Shown in pieces: positions 1 to 6,940 of a stretch of 11,868 nt of DNA. Under the pieces are notes generated by a model that saw only the letters and a list, made by a program, of their open reading frames with translations, made no database searches and was not told where the DNA came from. The translations under genes and the position numbers were made by a program. Within the stretch, counting starts at the first letter, position 1. Each line of letters begins with the position of its first letter. Source of the stretch: JBFELO01 sp041552055 (GTDB lineage Bacteria > Acidobacteriota > Thermoanaerobaculia > Thermoanaerobaculales > Sulfomarinibacteraceae); contig JBFELO010000139.1 in assembly GCA_041552055.1 (NCBI GenBank), positions 1 through 11,868 of the forward strand. Reading direction: 5' to 3'.

Positions 1-183
1 GCCGGGCAGGTTCACGAGCACCTGCCGCTCCTCACCGAGGGTCGTCGACTTGATCGTGTACGACCTGGCCACGGTCATGCTCACGTCGTCGCCGTCGTCT
101 GCCGCGCAGACGAGGCCGGGAGCGGCCAGGAAAATCAGTAGGGCAACCGCGGGCCACCCGATTCGCGAGTTCATTCGGTGCAT
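1..183 (-). CDS. Secreted esterase-like alpha/beta hydrolase, N-terminal fragment
   Basis: Only the first 61 codons lie in the window; the gene continues past base 1. The translation opens with a classical Sec signal peptide: basic start (MHRMNSR), hydrophobic core (VALLIFLAAPGL), and a likely cut after VCA near residue 27. The mature start then contains the segment SYTIKSTTLGEERQVLVNLP. That pattern, a strand ending in S-x-x-L-G-E-x-R-x-x-x-V-x-L-P, is how the putative esterase family (enterochelin esterase/esterase D type, PF00756) usually begins. The catalytic Ser-His-Asp residues would lie outside the window, so activity cannot be confirmed. ATG at 183 is chosen over the in-frame ATG at 174 because a GGAGGAGGGA ribosome-binding site sits 7 bases upstream of it. 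The gene is divergent from the M1 peptidase at 365. Family assignment rests on about 20 residues; that a secreted protein starts here is much surer. Confidence 0.72.
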   Translation of the reverse strand, partial: MHRMNSRIGWPAVALLIFLAAPGLVCAADDGDDVSMTVARSYTIKSTTLGEERQVLVNLPG

Positions 184-190
184 CGTCAGT

Positions 191-200
191 TCCCTCCTCC
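191..200 (-). promoter_or_regulatory. Ribosome-binding site of the esterase-like gene
   Basis: On the minus strand this reads GGAGGAGGGA, ending 7 bases before the ATG at 183. It decides the start codon: the second in-frame ATG (174) would be 16 bases away, too far. Confidence 0.75.
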
Positions 201-259
201 TGAGCGGAAAGGTGCCCGTCTGCCTTAGAATCCAGTACGCGCGGGACGAGGTGGAAGTT

Positions 260-280
260 ATGGGCACCCATGCACTGCAT
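260..280. promoter_or_regulatory. Overlapping palindromes in the divergent intergenic region
   Basis: Two short inverted repeats overlap in the 181-base gap between the divergent esterase and M1 peptidase genes: ATGGG-CA-CCCAT (260-271) and ATGCA-C-TGCAT (270-280). Their position midway between the two start codons suits an operator for a shared regulator, but no regulator gene is in the window. I see no convincing -35/-10 pair for either gene. A TTGAAA at 308-313 lies 17 bases before AAAAGA, which is a poor -10. Functional assignment is speculative. Confidence 0.25.
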
Positions 281-364
281 ATCGCACAGGCTCGCACCCA
301 CATACCGTTGAAAGCCTGCGTGCCATTCGGAAAAGAGAGAGCCTCGAGGCGGAGAAACGGCGCG

Positions 365-2068
365 ATGCGAATTCTGCCCCTGGCCATCGTGCTTGCCGTC
401 ACCTCCTGCGCCGTCGAGGACGTCACTCGAAGCGACGTCACGACGGACTCGGGCAGACCGCTTTCCGAGGGCCTCAAAGCATACGATGTCGAGCACTACA
501 CGCTCCGCAACGACGTCCAGGTGGAGGAGAAGTCGATCGCCGGATCGGCCGTGATTCGATTCAGGGCCGTGCAGGAGATGTCGACCCTCGAGCTCGACTT
601 CGACGGACTCTTCACGATAGATCGCATCGAAGACGAGGCTGGCCCACTCGAGTACACGCGCGACGAGGCGAAGCTCTACGTGACGCTGCGCTCGCCCGTG
701 CCGCCGGGTGAGAGCCACGAGGTGACCGTCCACTATCACGGGCGGCCGCTCGAAGCGGAAGCGGCTCCGTGGGCCGGAGGCTTTGTCTGGAGCGAGACGC
801 CATCGGGCAAGCCCTGGATCGCCACCGCGATGCAGGGCGAGGGCTGCGACATCTGGTGGCCGTGCAAGGATCATCCGACCGGTGAGCCGGCGAGCATGGA
901 TCTGCACTTCACCGTGCCAGATGATCTGACGGCCGCGTCAAACGGCGTGCTCATAGACGTAGTCGAACAGGGGAACGGCCGCAGCACATTCCACTGGCGC
1001 ACCGAGGTGCCGACCAACACCTACGGCGTGGCCCTGAACGTCGGGCCGTTCGTGCTGATCGAGGATACCTACTCGTCCTCGAACGGCACGGAGATTCCCG
1101 TGCAGTTCTGGGCAATCGAGGATCACGAGCAGCAGGCGCGCGACCTGTTCGACCGGGAGTTCGCCGCGACCATCGAGTTCTTCGAGCGAAAGGTCGGACC
1201 CTACCCATGGGGGGAGGAGAAGCTCGGCGTCGTGGAGACGCCGCACCTGGGTATGGAGCACCAGACGATCAACGCGTACGGCAACGAGTTCAGGCGCGAC
1301 GCCTATGGCTTCGACTGGTTGTTCCATCACGAGCTGTCGCACGAGTGGTTCGGCAACGTCATGACCCATGCAACGGTTTCGGACATGTGGCTCCACGAGG
1401 GTCTCGGCGCGTTCATGCAGCCGGAGTACACGCGCGAGGTCATGGGCGACGCCGCGTTCTATGCGCGCATGTACTCTGCGTATCGACAGATCAAGGCCTG
1501 CAATCCGATCGCCCCACGTGAGGAGCTCTCCGCAGACCAGCTGTACTTCGATGATCCGGGCGGTACCGGGCCTGGCGGCGACATCTACTCGAAGGGAATG
1601 TGGCTGGTGCATTCGTTGCGCTACCTGATCGGGGAGGAGGCGCTGTGGCGCTCGATCAGGCGACTCGTCTATGACACGGCTCATCCCGAGGAGCTGTCGC
1701 CGCCGATACCGGCTCGCCTGCGTTCGACCGATGACTTCATGAACCTAGCGAGTGACGAGGCGGGCCAGGACCTGGCGTGGTTCTTCGAGGTCTACGCACG
1801 GCGCGGCCCGCTGCCGGTGCTCGAGGTGACTGAATCCGACGCCGGACTTCAATTCGAATGGCGGAACACCGGCGGGGTCGAGTTCCCGATGCCGGTACCG
1901 GTGCGCGTGAACGGCGAAATGCGTCGGGTCGAGTTCACCGGGAACCGCACTGTGCTGCCGGATGTTCGGGAAGCCGACGCGCAGGTGGATCCGTTCATGC
2001 AGGTCCTCAGGAAGCTGCCCATCGTGCCGACCTGCGAGGAACGCCGCGAAGAACGGGCCGAGTCCTGA
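365..2068 (+). CDS. M1-family zinc metallopeptidase (aminopeptidase type), lipoprotein
   Basis: This is a 567-residue M1 (gluzincin) peptidase, expected to remove N-terminal residues from peptides. The zinc signature is complete: HELSH at 322-326 (zinc ligands H322 and H326, catalytic E323) and E345 as third ligand after 18 residues (WLHEG). The substrate-binding motif GxMEN reads LGMEH at 295-299. I recall a similar LGMEHQ form from a bacterial M1 clade. Y408 in YSKG is the expected transition-state tyrosine. The order is N-terminal beta domain (about 38-235), catalytic domain (about 236-470), and a small C-terminal beta segment. The large helical C-terminal domain of 850-residue M1 enzymes is absent. 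The N-terminus MRILPLAIVLAVTSC ends in a lipobox (VTSC, Cys15), so the enzyme is probably membrane-anchored and periplasmic or surface-exposed. ATG 365 is chosen because it starts this signal; GGAG at 351-354 is a modest ribosome-binding site. The TGA stop lies inside an interspersed repeat. Confidence 0.93.
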   Translation: MRILPLAIVLAVTSCAVEDVTRSDVTTDSGRPLSEGLKAYDVEHYTLRNDVQVEEKSIAGSAVIRFRAVQEMSTLELDFDGLFTIDRIEDEAGPLEYTRDEAKLYVTLRSPVPPGESHEVTVHYHGRPLEAEAAPWAGGFVWSETPSGKPWIATAMQGEGCDIWWPCKDHPTGEPASMDLHFTVPDDLTAASNGVLIDVVEQGNGRSTFHWRTEVPTNTYGVALNVGPFVLIEDTYSSSNGTEIPVQFWAIEDHEQQARDLFDREFAATIEFFERKVGPYPWGEEKLGVVETPHLGMEHQTINAYGNEFRRDAYGFDWLFHHELSHEWFGNVMTHATVSDMWLHEGLGAFMQPEYTREVMGDAAFYARMYSAYRQIKACNPIAPREELSADQLYFDDPGGTGPGGDIYSKGMWLVHSLRYLIGEEALWRSIRRLVYDTAHPEELSPPIPARLRSTDDFMNLASDEAGQDLAWFFEVYARRGPLPVLEVTESDAGLQFEWRNTGGVEFPMPVPVRVNGEMRRVEFTGNRTVLPDVREADAQVDPFMQVLRKLPIVPTCEERREERAES

Positions 2069-2211
2069 GCGAGCGACGGCCCGCAGGGCCGCAGCGAGCG
2101 AAGGATCCCCACCGATCTCCGGAGCGACGATGAGATCGGGACGACGCTCTTGCTTGAGGGGATCCTTCGCGTCGTCGCTCGCCCGAAGGCTCGCTCCTGG
2201 CTCAGGATGAC
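2063..2211 (+). repeat. Interspersed inverted repeat, copy 1 (full length)
   Basis: The unit has TCCTGAGC near its left end and GCTCAGGATGAC at its right end. The outer arms are AAGGATCCCC (2101-2110) and GGGGATCCTT (2158-2167). Nested inside is a second stem, CCGATCTC (2112-2119) with GAGATCGG (2132-2139). The GCGAGCG and CGCTCGC words around the outer arms extend the palindrome. From 2101 on it aligns without gaps to copy 2 (9380-9490), with about 13 differences in 111 bases counted by eye. It belongs to the type of dispersed GGATCC-centred repeat whose reverse translation gives spurious proteins beginning VILSEERAS or CHPEPGAS. No protein is encoded. The TGA stop of the M1 peptidase falls in the left end. 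Confidence 0.85.
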
Positions 2212-2373
2212 ATGAGGGCGCCGGGCGAAACTGCCCCGACAACCTCGTCACGTCCGCGTCTCGAGATTGACATGGACTGCGCGACAGGGGCAGAATGTAG
2301 ATACATCAGATTGAGCAGCAGGTCGGTTGTTCTGTGCGGCACCGGAAGTGCCTGGCGCGGAGGGCGGTACATC
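2069..2373. other. Gene-free gap: repeat copy 1, promoter and leader of the propeller array
   Basis: The first half is interspersed repeat copy 1. Within it a small hairpin, CGGCCC-GCA-GGGCCG (2077-2091), sits 8 bases after the peptidase stop and has no T tract. The second half carries a TTGACA promoter candidate and a leader whose last 50 or so bases resemble the leaders of genes B and C. No gene is seen. Confidence 0.7.
2267..2296 (+). promoter_or_regulatory. Candidate sigma70-type promoter for the propeller array
   Basis: A perfect TTGACA (2267-2272) is followed after 18 bases by CAGAAT (2291-2296), which matches four of six positions of TATAAT. It lies about 80 bases upstream of gene A's ATG, immediately after the interspersed repeat, in otherwise GC-rich DNA. 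No comparable pair is visible in the 78-base B and C spacers, so this may drive all three genes. This is inferred from the match alone. Confidence 0.42.
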
Positions 2374-4575
2374 ATGACTGTCGCGTCGCGGTTAGCTGTC
2401 TCGGGGATTCTGGTAATCATTATCGTTGTTGCATCCGGAGCCCACGCCCAGGTTCCTGATGGCGTCTCACCCGGGGCCGTCGATCACGTCGCCGCGATCG
2501 AGGGGCGGTGTCCATTCTTCAGCTGGGGGGTCGTGCCGGGGGCCGAGCACTACGAGCTGGTCTGCTATCGCTTGCCCGAGGGTGTGGAGCCGAGCGAGGT
2601 CGATCTGGGAGAGACCGAACAGGTGCTCTACACCGAGGTGCCGGGTGCCGCGGCGGCCTGGACCCCGGACCTCGCGCAGTGCCTCGCTGTGGGGGAGAGT
2701 TACGTCTGGTTCGTGCGGGCGGTGTTCCGGGAGGAGCACGGCGAGGTGGTCGAGGCGAGTGAGTGGTCGTACGGGAGGTTCTTCGAGATCTCGACGACGC
2801 CTTCGGCAGGTGAGTTAGAAGATGCGTTGAGAGTGCTCAGGCGGTACGCCGGCGACGGCCGAGGGGCAGCAGCCGCGATCGACCCCGAGACCGACGAAGC
2901 CGACGTGACCGGCACGGACCCACCGGCGGCCCGTCAACGATCAGACCCCTTGTGGCACGACGCGAAGTCCGTACCCTCGGCGAAGACCGCGATCAGGGGC
3001 AGCCTGTCGGATACCACGGGCGAGACCTACGGCGTTGTGGGGATCAGCAACTCGGCCGAGGGGGCAGGGGTCGGTGCTGCCGGTGCCGAAGGAGGGCCGG
3101 ACCTGGTGCTGGACGGCAGCGCCGACGGCCTAACGGACACCGGACTCAGTCAGTCCTGGATCGACCGACGGTCGGCCGACCCACAGACCTTCAACATCGA
3201 GAACTCGGGCGGCGGCGGCATGACGCTGCAGCTCGACGGCGTCGACGTGTTGACCACCGCGGCCACGATCGATGCCGAGACCCTGGACGGGTTCGACTCG
3301 GTAGACCTCGCCACCGACGCAGAGCTGGCCGTGCACGCGACGTCGGCCGACCATGACGGGAGGTACTTCACGGAGTCCGAGCTCAGCACCTCGGGCGGCG
3401 GTGGAGCGGTCCACTGGGACAACCTGACGAGCGTCCCCGTCGACCTCGCCGACGGCGACGACGACACCCTGCCGATCCTGCCCGGAACCAGCTGGGGGTT
3501 GCACGCGGTGACGACCATCGACAGCGAGGGTGGCGTCGGAGTCTCCACATCGATCACGGTTGGTGCCGACGGACTGCCCGTGATCAGCTACTACGACCAC
3601 ACCAACGACAGCCTCAAGGTGGCGCACTGTTCGGACCTGGAGTGCACCTCGGCGACCACATACACCGTCGACAGCGGGGGCGGGGCAGACCTCGGGCGGT
3701 ACACATCGATCACAGTGGGCGCCGACGGGCTGCCGGTGATCAGCTACCACGACTACACAAACAAAGACCTCAAGGTGGCGCACTGCTCGGACGTGGCGTG
3801 CACTGACGCGACCATACACATCGTCGACGGTACAGAGTCGGTCGGGGAGTACACGTCGATCACAGTGGGCGCCGACGGGCTGCCCGTGATCAGCTACTAC
3901 GACTACACCAACCTAGACCTCAAGATGGCGCACTGCTCAAACCTGGATTGCAGCTCTGCCAACGTCGCCACCGTCGATCACGTTGACCTTGTTGGGCACT
4001 CAACCTCGATCGCAGTTGGCTCCGACGGCCTGCCCATCATGAGCTACCACGACATCTCAAATAACGACCTCAGGGTGGCGCACTGCTCGGACCTGGTGTG
4101 CAGCACGGCGACCACAACCACGATCGACGGTGGGGGAGACGTCGGGCGGTACACCTCGATCGCGGTGGGCTCCGACGGACTGGCCGTGGTCAGCTATTAC
4201 GATTTGACCAACACCGCCCTCAAGGTGGCGCACTGCTCGAACCTGGAGTGCGCCTCGGCAACCACGAGTACCGTCGACAGCGAAGGGGTGGCCGGGATTG
4301 ACACCTCGATCACGATCGGCGCCGACAGCTTGCCCATCATCAGCTACTACGAAAGCTCCTTCAAGGACCTCAAGGTGGCGCACTGCTCGAATCTCGAGTG
4401 TAGCGCCGTCACCGTGACCACTGTGGACAGCGAGGAGTGGATCGGGGAGTACACCTCGATCACGGTCGGAGCCGACGGCCTACCCATCATCAGCTACAGG
4501 GATAGCACCAACTTGGATCTCAAGGTGGCTCACTGTGCCAACGTGTTCTGCATTCCGTACGCCAGACCGCGGTAG
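2374..4575 (+). CDS. Secreted Fn3-like/seven-bladed propeller protein A
   Basis: A 733-residue exported protein of unknown function, first of three tandem paralogues. Modules in order: Sec signal peptide (1-25, cut after AHA); Fn3-like domain (about 36-140) with CPFFSWGVVPGAEHYELV and SYVWFVRAV strands and a final SEWSYGRFFEI; helical, low-complexity linker (about 145-197); a GETYGVVG segment (216-223) like the GVYG repeats of fibre proteins; a collar-like stretch with LDGFDS (304-309) and DHDGRYFTESEL (326-337); then seven repeats of about 50 aa (379-731). Each repeat carries GADGLPVISYYD and AHC-x4-C, the pattern of beta-propeller blades. There is no membrane anchor or sorting signal at the C-terminus, which ends CIPYARPR. 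ATG 2374 is chosen because it opens the signal peptide, with GGAGGG 9 bases upstream. Related phrases occur in adhesin-like and tail-fibre-like proteins. A binding or adhesive role is inference. Confidence 0.88.
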   Translation: MTVASRLAVSGILVIIIVVASGAHAQVPDGVSPGAVDHVAAIEGRCPFFSWGVVPGAEHYELVCYRLPEGVEPSEVDLGETEQVLYTEVPGAAAAWTPDLAQCLAVGESYVWFVRAVFREEHGEVVEASEWSYGRFFEISTTPSAGELEDALRVLRRYAGDGRGAAAAIDPETDEADVTGTDPPAARQRSDPLWHDAKSVPSAKTAIRGSLSDTTGETYGVVGISNSAEGAGVGAAGAEGGPDLVLDGSADGLTDTGLSQSWIDRRSADPQTFNIENSGGGGMTLQLDGVDVLTTAATIDAETLDGFDSVDLATDAELAVHATSADHDGRYFTESELSTSGGGGAVHWDNLTSVPVDLADGDDDTLPILPGTSWGLHAVTTIDSEGGVGVSTSITVGADGLPVISYYDHTNDSLKVAHCSDLECTSATTYTVDSGGGADLGRYTSITVGADGLPVISYHDYTNKDLKVAHCSDVACTDATIHIVDGTESVGEYTSITVGADGLPVISYYDYTNLDLKMAHCSNLDCSSANVATVDHVDLVGHSTSIAVGSDGLPIMSYHDISNNDLRVAHCSDLVCSTATTTTIDGGGDVGRYTSIAVGSDGLAVVSYYDLTNTALKVAHCSNLECASATTSTVDSEGVAGIDTSITIGADSLPIISYYESSFKDLKVAHCSNLECSAVTVTTVDSEEWIGEYTSITVGADGLPIISYRDSTNLDLKVAHCANVFCIPYARPR
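3508..4572 (+). repeat. Seven tandem 150-base coding repeats of gene A (propeller blades)
   Basis: Units start at 3508, 3658, 3814, 3964, 4114, 4264 and 4414. All encode 50 aa except unit 2 (52 aa, extra residues in the GGGADLG turn) and unit 7 (53 aa including the C-terminal tail). Conserved elements are a first strand ending in (V/I)D, a G-x-x-T-S-I strand, GADGLPVISY, LKVAHC and the second Cys. Unit 6 has GADS instead of GADG. Nucleotide identity is high around CTCAAGGTGGCGCACTGCTC, so units could recombine. Confidence 0.9.
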
Positions 4576-4585
4576 GGGGTTCGAG

Positions 4586-4660
4586 ATGACCCGAAGAGCG
4601 GCGAAGTCTCTGTTCTGTGCGACACCGGTGGTGTCCGGATCGGGAGGTGGCAGATGGTGA
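4586..4660 (+). CDS. Candidate leader ORF (24 aa) overlapping the start of gene B
   Basis: A short ORF begins 10 bases after gene A's stop and ends with TGA inside the first codons of gene B, overlapping by 7 bases. GGGGG (4576-4580) just before it could be a ribosome-binding site. Gene B's own Shine-Dalgarno (GGAGGT) codes part of its Gly-Gly-Gly. The peptide core RRAAxSLFxATPV recurs in the equivalent ORF before gene C, and the spacers align without gaps. Such an arrangement would allow translational coupling. The third-position substitutions are mostly silent, but several first- and second-position changes are present, so shared DNA ancestry alone could explain it. It is probably not a functional protein in itself. 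Confidence 0.3.
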   Translation: MTRRAAKSLFCATPVVSGSGGGRW

Positions 4661-6858
4661 GTATCGGATCTCGGTTCGCGATTGTCTGGGTCATAGTCAT
4701 ACCGGTCGCTGTTGCGTTCGCGGCCGACGCCGAGATTCCTGATGGTGTCTCCCCTGGGGCCGTCGATCACGTCGCCGCGATCGAAGGACGATGCCCGTCC
4801 TTCAGCTGGGGCGTCGTGCCTGGGGCCGAGCGCTACCAACTGGTCTGTTATGGACTGCCCGAGGGTATGGAGCCGGGCGAGGCCGATCTGTCACGGGCCG
4901 AGCAGGTGCTCCATACCGAGGTGCCGGGGGCAGCGACGTCCTGGACGCCGAATCTCTCGCTGTGCTTCAAGCCGGGGGCAAGCTACGTCTGGTTCGTGCG
5001 TGCGGTGTTCCGGGAAGAACGGGGTGAGGTGGTCGAGGCCAGCGAGTGGTCGCACGGGAGGTTTTTCGAGATCCCGGGTATACCGTCGAAAGGCGATGTG
5101 GAGGAGGCGCTGGGCAAGTTTGCGGAGGGCACCGGCGAGGGCCGGTCGGGAGGCATCGGAATCGATCCGGAGATCCGCGATATCGAGGGGGCAGGACCAG
5201 AACGATCGCCACCCGGCTGGCGCCCGGCCACAGCGCTGCCAATCCAGAAATCCGTGCCCTCGGCCGCGACCGCGATCAGGGGCAGCCTGTCGGACACGAC
5301 GGGCGAGACGTACGGGGTCGTGGGAGTCAGCGCGTCAACTGATGGTGCGGGGCTAGGAGCCGCGAATACGGCCGGTGGGCCGGACCTGGTGCTGGACGGC
5401 AGCGCCGACCTTGTCCCGGACACGAAGCTCAGCCAGTCGGGGATCGATCGAGCGTGGGACGACCCGCGGACGTTCAACTTCAAGAACTCGATGGGCGGCG
5501 GGATGACTCTGCAGGTGGAAGGCTTCGACGTGTTGACCGTTGCGAGCCCGATCGATGCCGAGACCCTGGACGGGTTTGACTCGGTAGACTTCGCCACCGA
5601 CGCGGAGCTGGCCGCGCACGCGGCGTCGGCCGATCACGACGGAAGGTACTTCACGGAGTCCGAACTGAGCACCTCGGGTGGTGGTGGGGCGATCCACTGG
5701 GACAACCTGACGAGCGTCCCCGCCGACCTGGCAGACGGCGACGACGACACGGTGCCGATCTTCCCTGGGAGCGGATGGGGGCTGCACGTGGCCACAACGA
5801 TCGACAGCGCGGATAATCTCGGGTCCCACACTTCCATCACGATAGGCGCCGACGGCCTACCGATCATTAGCTACCACGACGTGACCAACGGCGCCCTCAA
5901 GGTGGCACACTGCTCGGACGTGGCGTGCACCTCGGCGACAAAACACACAGTCGACAGTGGTGACAATGTTGGATATTCCACGTCGATCACAGTAGGTGCC
6001 GACGGCCTGCCGGTAATCAGCTACTACGACTACATATTCCAAGACGGTGACCTCAAGGTAGCGCACTGCTCGAACCTGGAGTGCAGCGCAGCGACGATAC
6101 ACATTGTCGACAACGTGGGAGACGTTGGATACGACACCTCGATCACGGTGGGCACCGACGGTCTTCCCGTCATCAGCTACCGCGACGATACCAACACCGA
6201 CCTCAAGGTGGCGCACTGCTCGGACCTGGCGTGTAGCTCGGCAATCACCACCACGGTCGACGGCGTGGATGATGTCGGGAACGACACCTCGATCACGGTG
6301 GGCGCCGACGGTTTGCCTGTCATCAGTCACTTCGCCCAGACCAGCCTTGGCCTCAAGGTGACGCACTGCTCGGACCTGGCGTGCACCTCGGCGACCACAA
6401 CCACGATCGACAGCGGCGGCTATGTCGGGGAGTACACCTCGATCACGGTCGGAGCCGACGGCCTGCCTGTCGTCAGCTACCAGGACTGGACCAACCGCGA
6501 TCTCAAGGTGGCGCACTGCTCGAACCTGGAGTGCACCTCGGCGACCACGGCCACCGTCGACAGCGGGGGTGATGTCGGGGAGCACACCTCGCTCACGGTC
6601 GGCGTCAACGGTCTACCCCTGGTGAGCTACTACGACGCCTCAAACAACGCCCTCAAGTTGGCGCACTGCTCGGATGTGGCGTGCACGTCGGCCACCCTCA
6701 CCACCGTTGACACTGGAGGAATCGTTGGAATCCACACCTCGATCACGATCGGAGCCGACGGTCTCCCCGTGATCAGTTACCAGGACTGGGCCAACGAGGA
6801 CCTCAAGGTGGCCCACTGTGGCAATGTGTTCTGCATTCCGTACGCCAGACCGTGGTAG
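4654..6858 (+). CDS. Secreted Fn3-like/seven-bladed propeller protein B
   Basis: A 734-residue paralogue of A and C with the same module order throughout. The signal peptide MVSIGSRFAIVWVIVIPVAVAFA is cut near residue 23 or 26. The Fn3-like domain holds CPSFSWGVVPGAERYQLV. A longer, Arg/Pro-rich linker precedes KSVPSAATAIRGSLSD. The fibre-like linker has GETYGVVG, LDGFDS and DHDGRYFTESEL, and the seven blades occupy 380-731. Blade 4 is the most divergent: its usual ISYYD-x-TN is ISHFAQTS, and KVTHC replaces KVAHC. ATG 4654 has GGAGGT 5 bases upstream. The 78-base spacer from A has no recognisable promoter or terminator, so B is probably co-transcribed with A and C. Sequence differences from A and C are spread over the whole length, at silent and replacement sites alike. 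The duplication is therefore old, not an assembly echo. Function unknown; secretion is well supported, surface binding is inferred. Confidence 0.88.
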   Translation: MVSIGSRFAIVWVIVIPVAVAFAADAEIPDGVSPGAVDHVAAIEGRCPSFSWGVVPGAERYQLVCYGLPEGMEPGEADLSRAEQVLHTEVPGAATSWTPNLSLCFKPGASYVWFVRAVFREERGEVVEASEWSHGRFFEIPGIPSKGDVEEALGKFAEGTGEGRSGGIGIDPEIRDIEGAGPERSPPGWRPATALPIQKSVPSAATAIRGSLSDTTGETYGVVGVSASTDGAGLGAANTAGGPDLVLDGSADLVPDTKLSQSGIDRAWDDPRTFNFKNSMGGGMTLQVEGFDVLTVASPIDAETLDGFDSVDFATDAELAAHAASADHDGRYFTESELSTSGGGGAIHWDNLTSVPADLADGDDDTVPIFPGSGWGLHVATTIDSADNLGSHTSITIGADGLPIISYHDVTNGALKVAHCSDVACTSATKHTVDSGDNVGYSTSITVGADGLPVISYYDYIFQDGDLKVAHCSNLECSAATIHIVDNVGDVGYDTSITVGTDGLPVISYRDDTNTDLKVAHCSDLACSSAITTTVDGVDDVGNDTSITVGADGLPVISHFAQTSLGLKVTHCSDLACTSATTTTIDSGGYVGEYTSITVGADGLPVVSYQDWTNRDLKVAHCSNLECTSATTATVDSGGDVGEHTSLTVGVNGLPLVSYYDASNNALKLAHCSDVACTSATLTTVDTGGIVGIHTSITIGADGLPVISYQDWANEDLKVAHCGNVFCIPYARPW
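5791..6855 (+). repeat. Seven tandem 150-base coding repeats of gene B (propeller blades)
   Basis: Units start at 5791, 5941, 6097, 6247, 6397, 6547 and 6697. Unit 2 is 52 aa because of two extra residues in a YIFQDGD loop, a different site from the insertion in A's unit 2. Unit 7 runs 53 aa into the tail CIPYARPW. Every unit keeps HC-x4-C. Unit 6 has GVNG where others have G-x-DG. Confidence 0.9.
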
Positions 6859-6868
6859 GGAGACCGAG

Positions 6869-6940
6869 ATGGTCCGAAGGGCGGCGAATTCTCTTTTCTC
6901 TGCGACGCCGGTGCTGTTCGGCTTGGGAGGTGGCGGATGA
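6869..6940 (+). CDS. Candidate leader ORF (23 aa) overlapping the start of gene C
   Basis: This is the counterpart of the leader ORF before gene B, again starting 10 bases after the upstream stop and preceded by AGGGAG. It ends in TGA at 6938-6940, giving the ATGA overlap with gene C's ATG at 6937 that is typical of translationally coupled genes. It shares the core RRAAxSLFxATPV and the Gly-rich end with the ORF before B. Evidence is limited to this conservation and geometry. Confidence 0.3.
   Translation: MVRRAANSLFSATPVLFGLGGGG

Noticed and set aside
50..364. Upstream extension of the M1 peptidase frame to an ATG at 50
   Set aside because: It would overlap the divergent esterase gene and bury the lipoprotein signal sequence 105 residues inside. 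The start at 365 gives a clean lipobox.
1250..1261. LGMEH instead of GAMEN in the M1 peptidase as a sign of inactivation
   Set aside because: The Met-Glu core is kept, all zinc ligands, the catalytic Glu and the Tyr are present, and I recall similar LGMEHQ forms from other bacterial M1 enzymes.
1745..2251. Minus-strand frame beginning in repeat copy 1 (CHPEPGASLRAS...)
   Set aside because: This is the familiar spurious translation of the dispersed repeat, continued antisense to the M1 gene. The frames at 9299-9523 and 11610-11837 on the minus strand are the same artefact.
2212..2373. Upstream extension of gene A to an ATG at 2212
   Set aside because: It would put 54 residues before a clear signal peptide and begin inside the end of the interspersed repeat. 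The start at 2374 matches B and C.
3508..4572. CRISPR-like regular repeats
   Set aside because: The period is 150 bases in a continuous reading frame, the repeats are imperfect, and no spacer-like unique segments exist. They encode protein blades.
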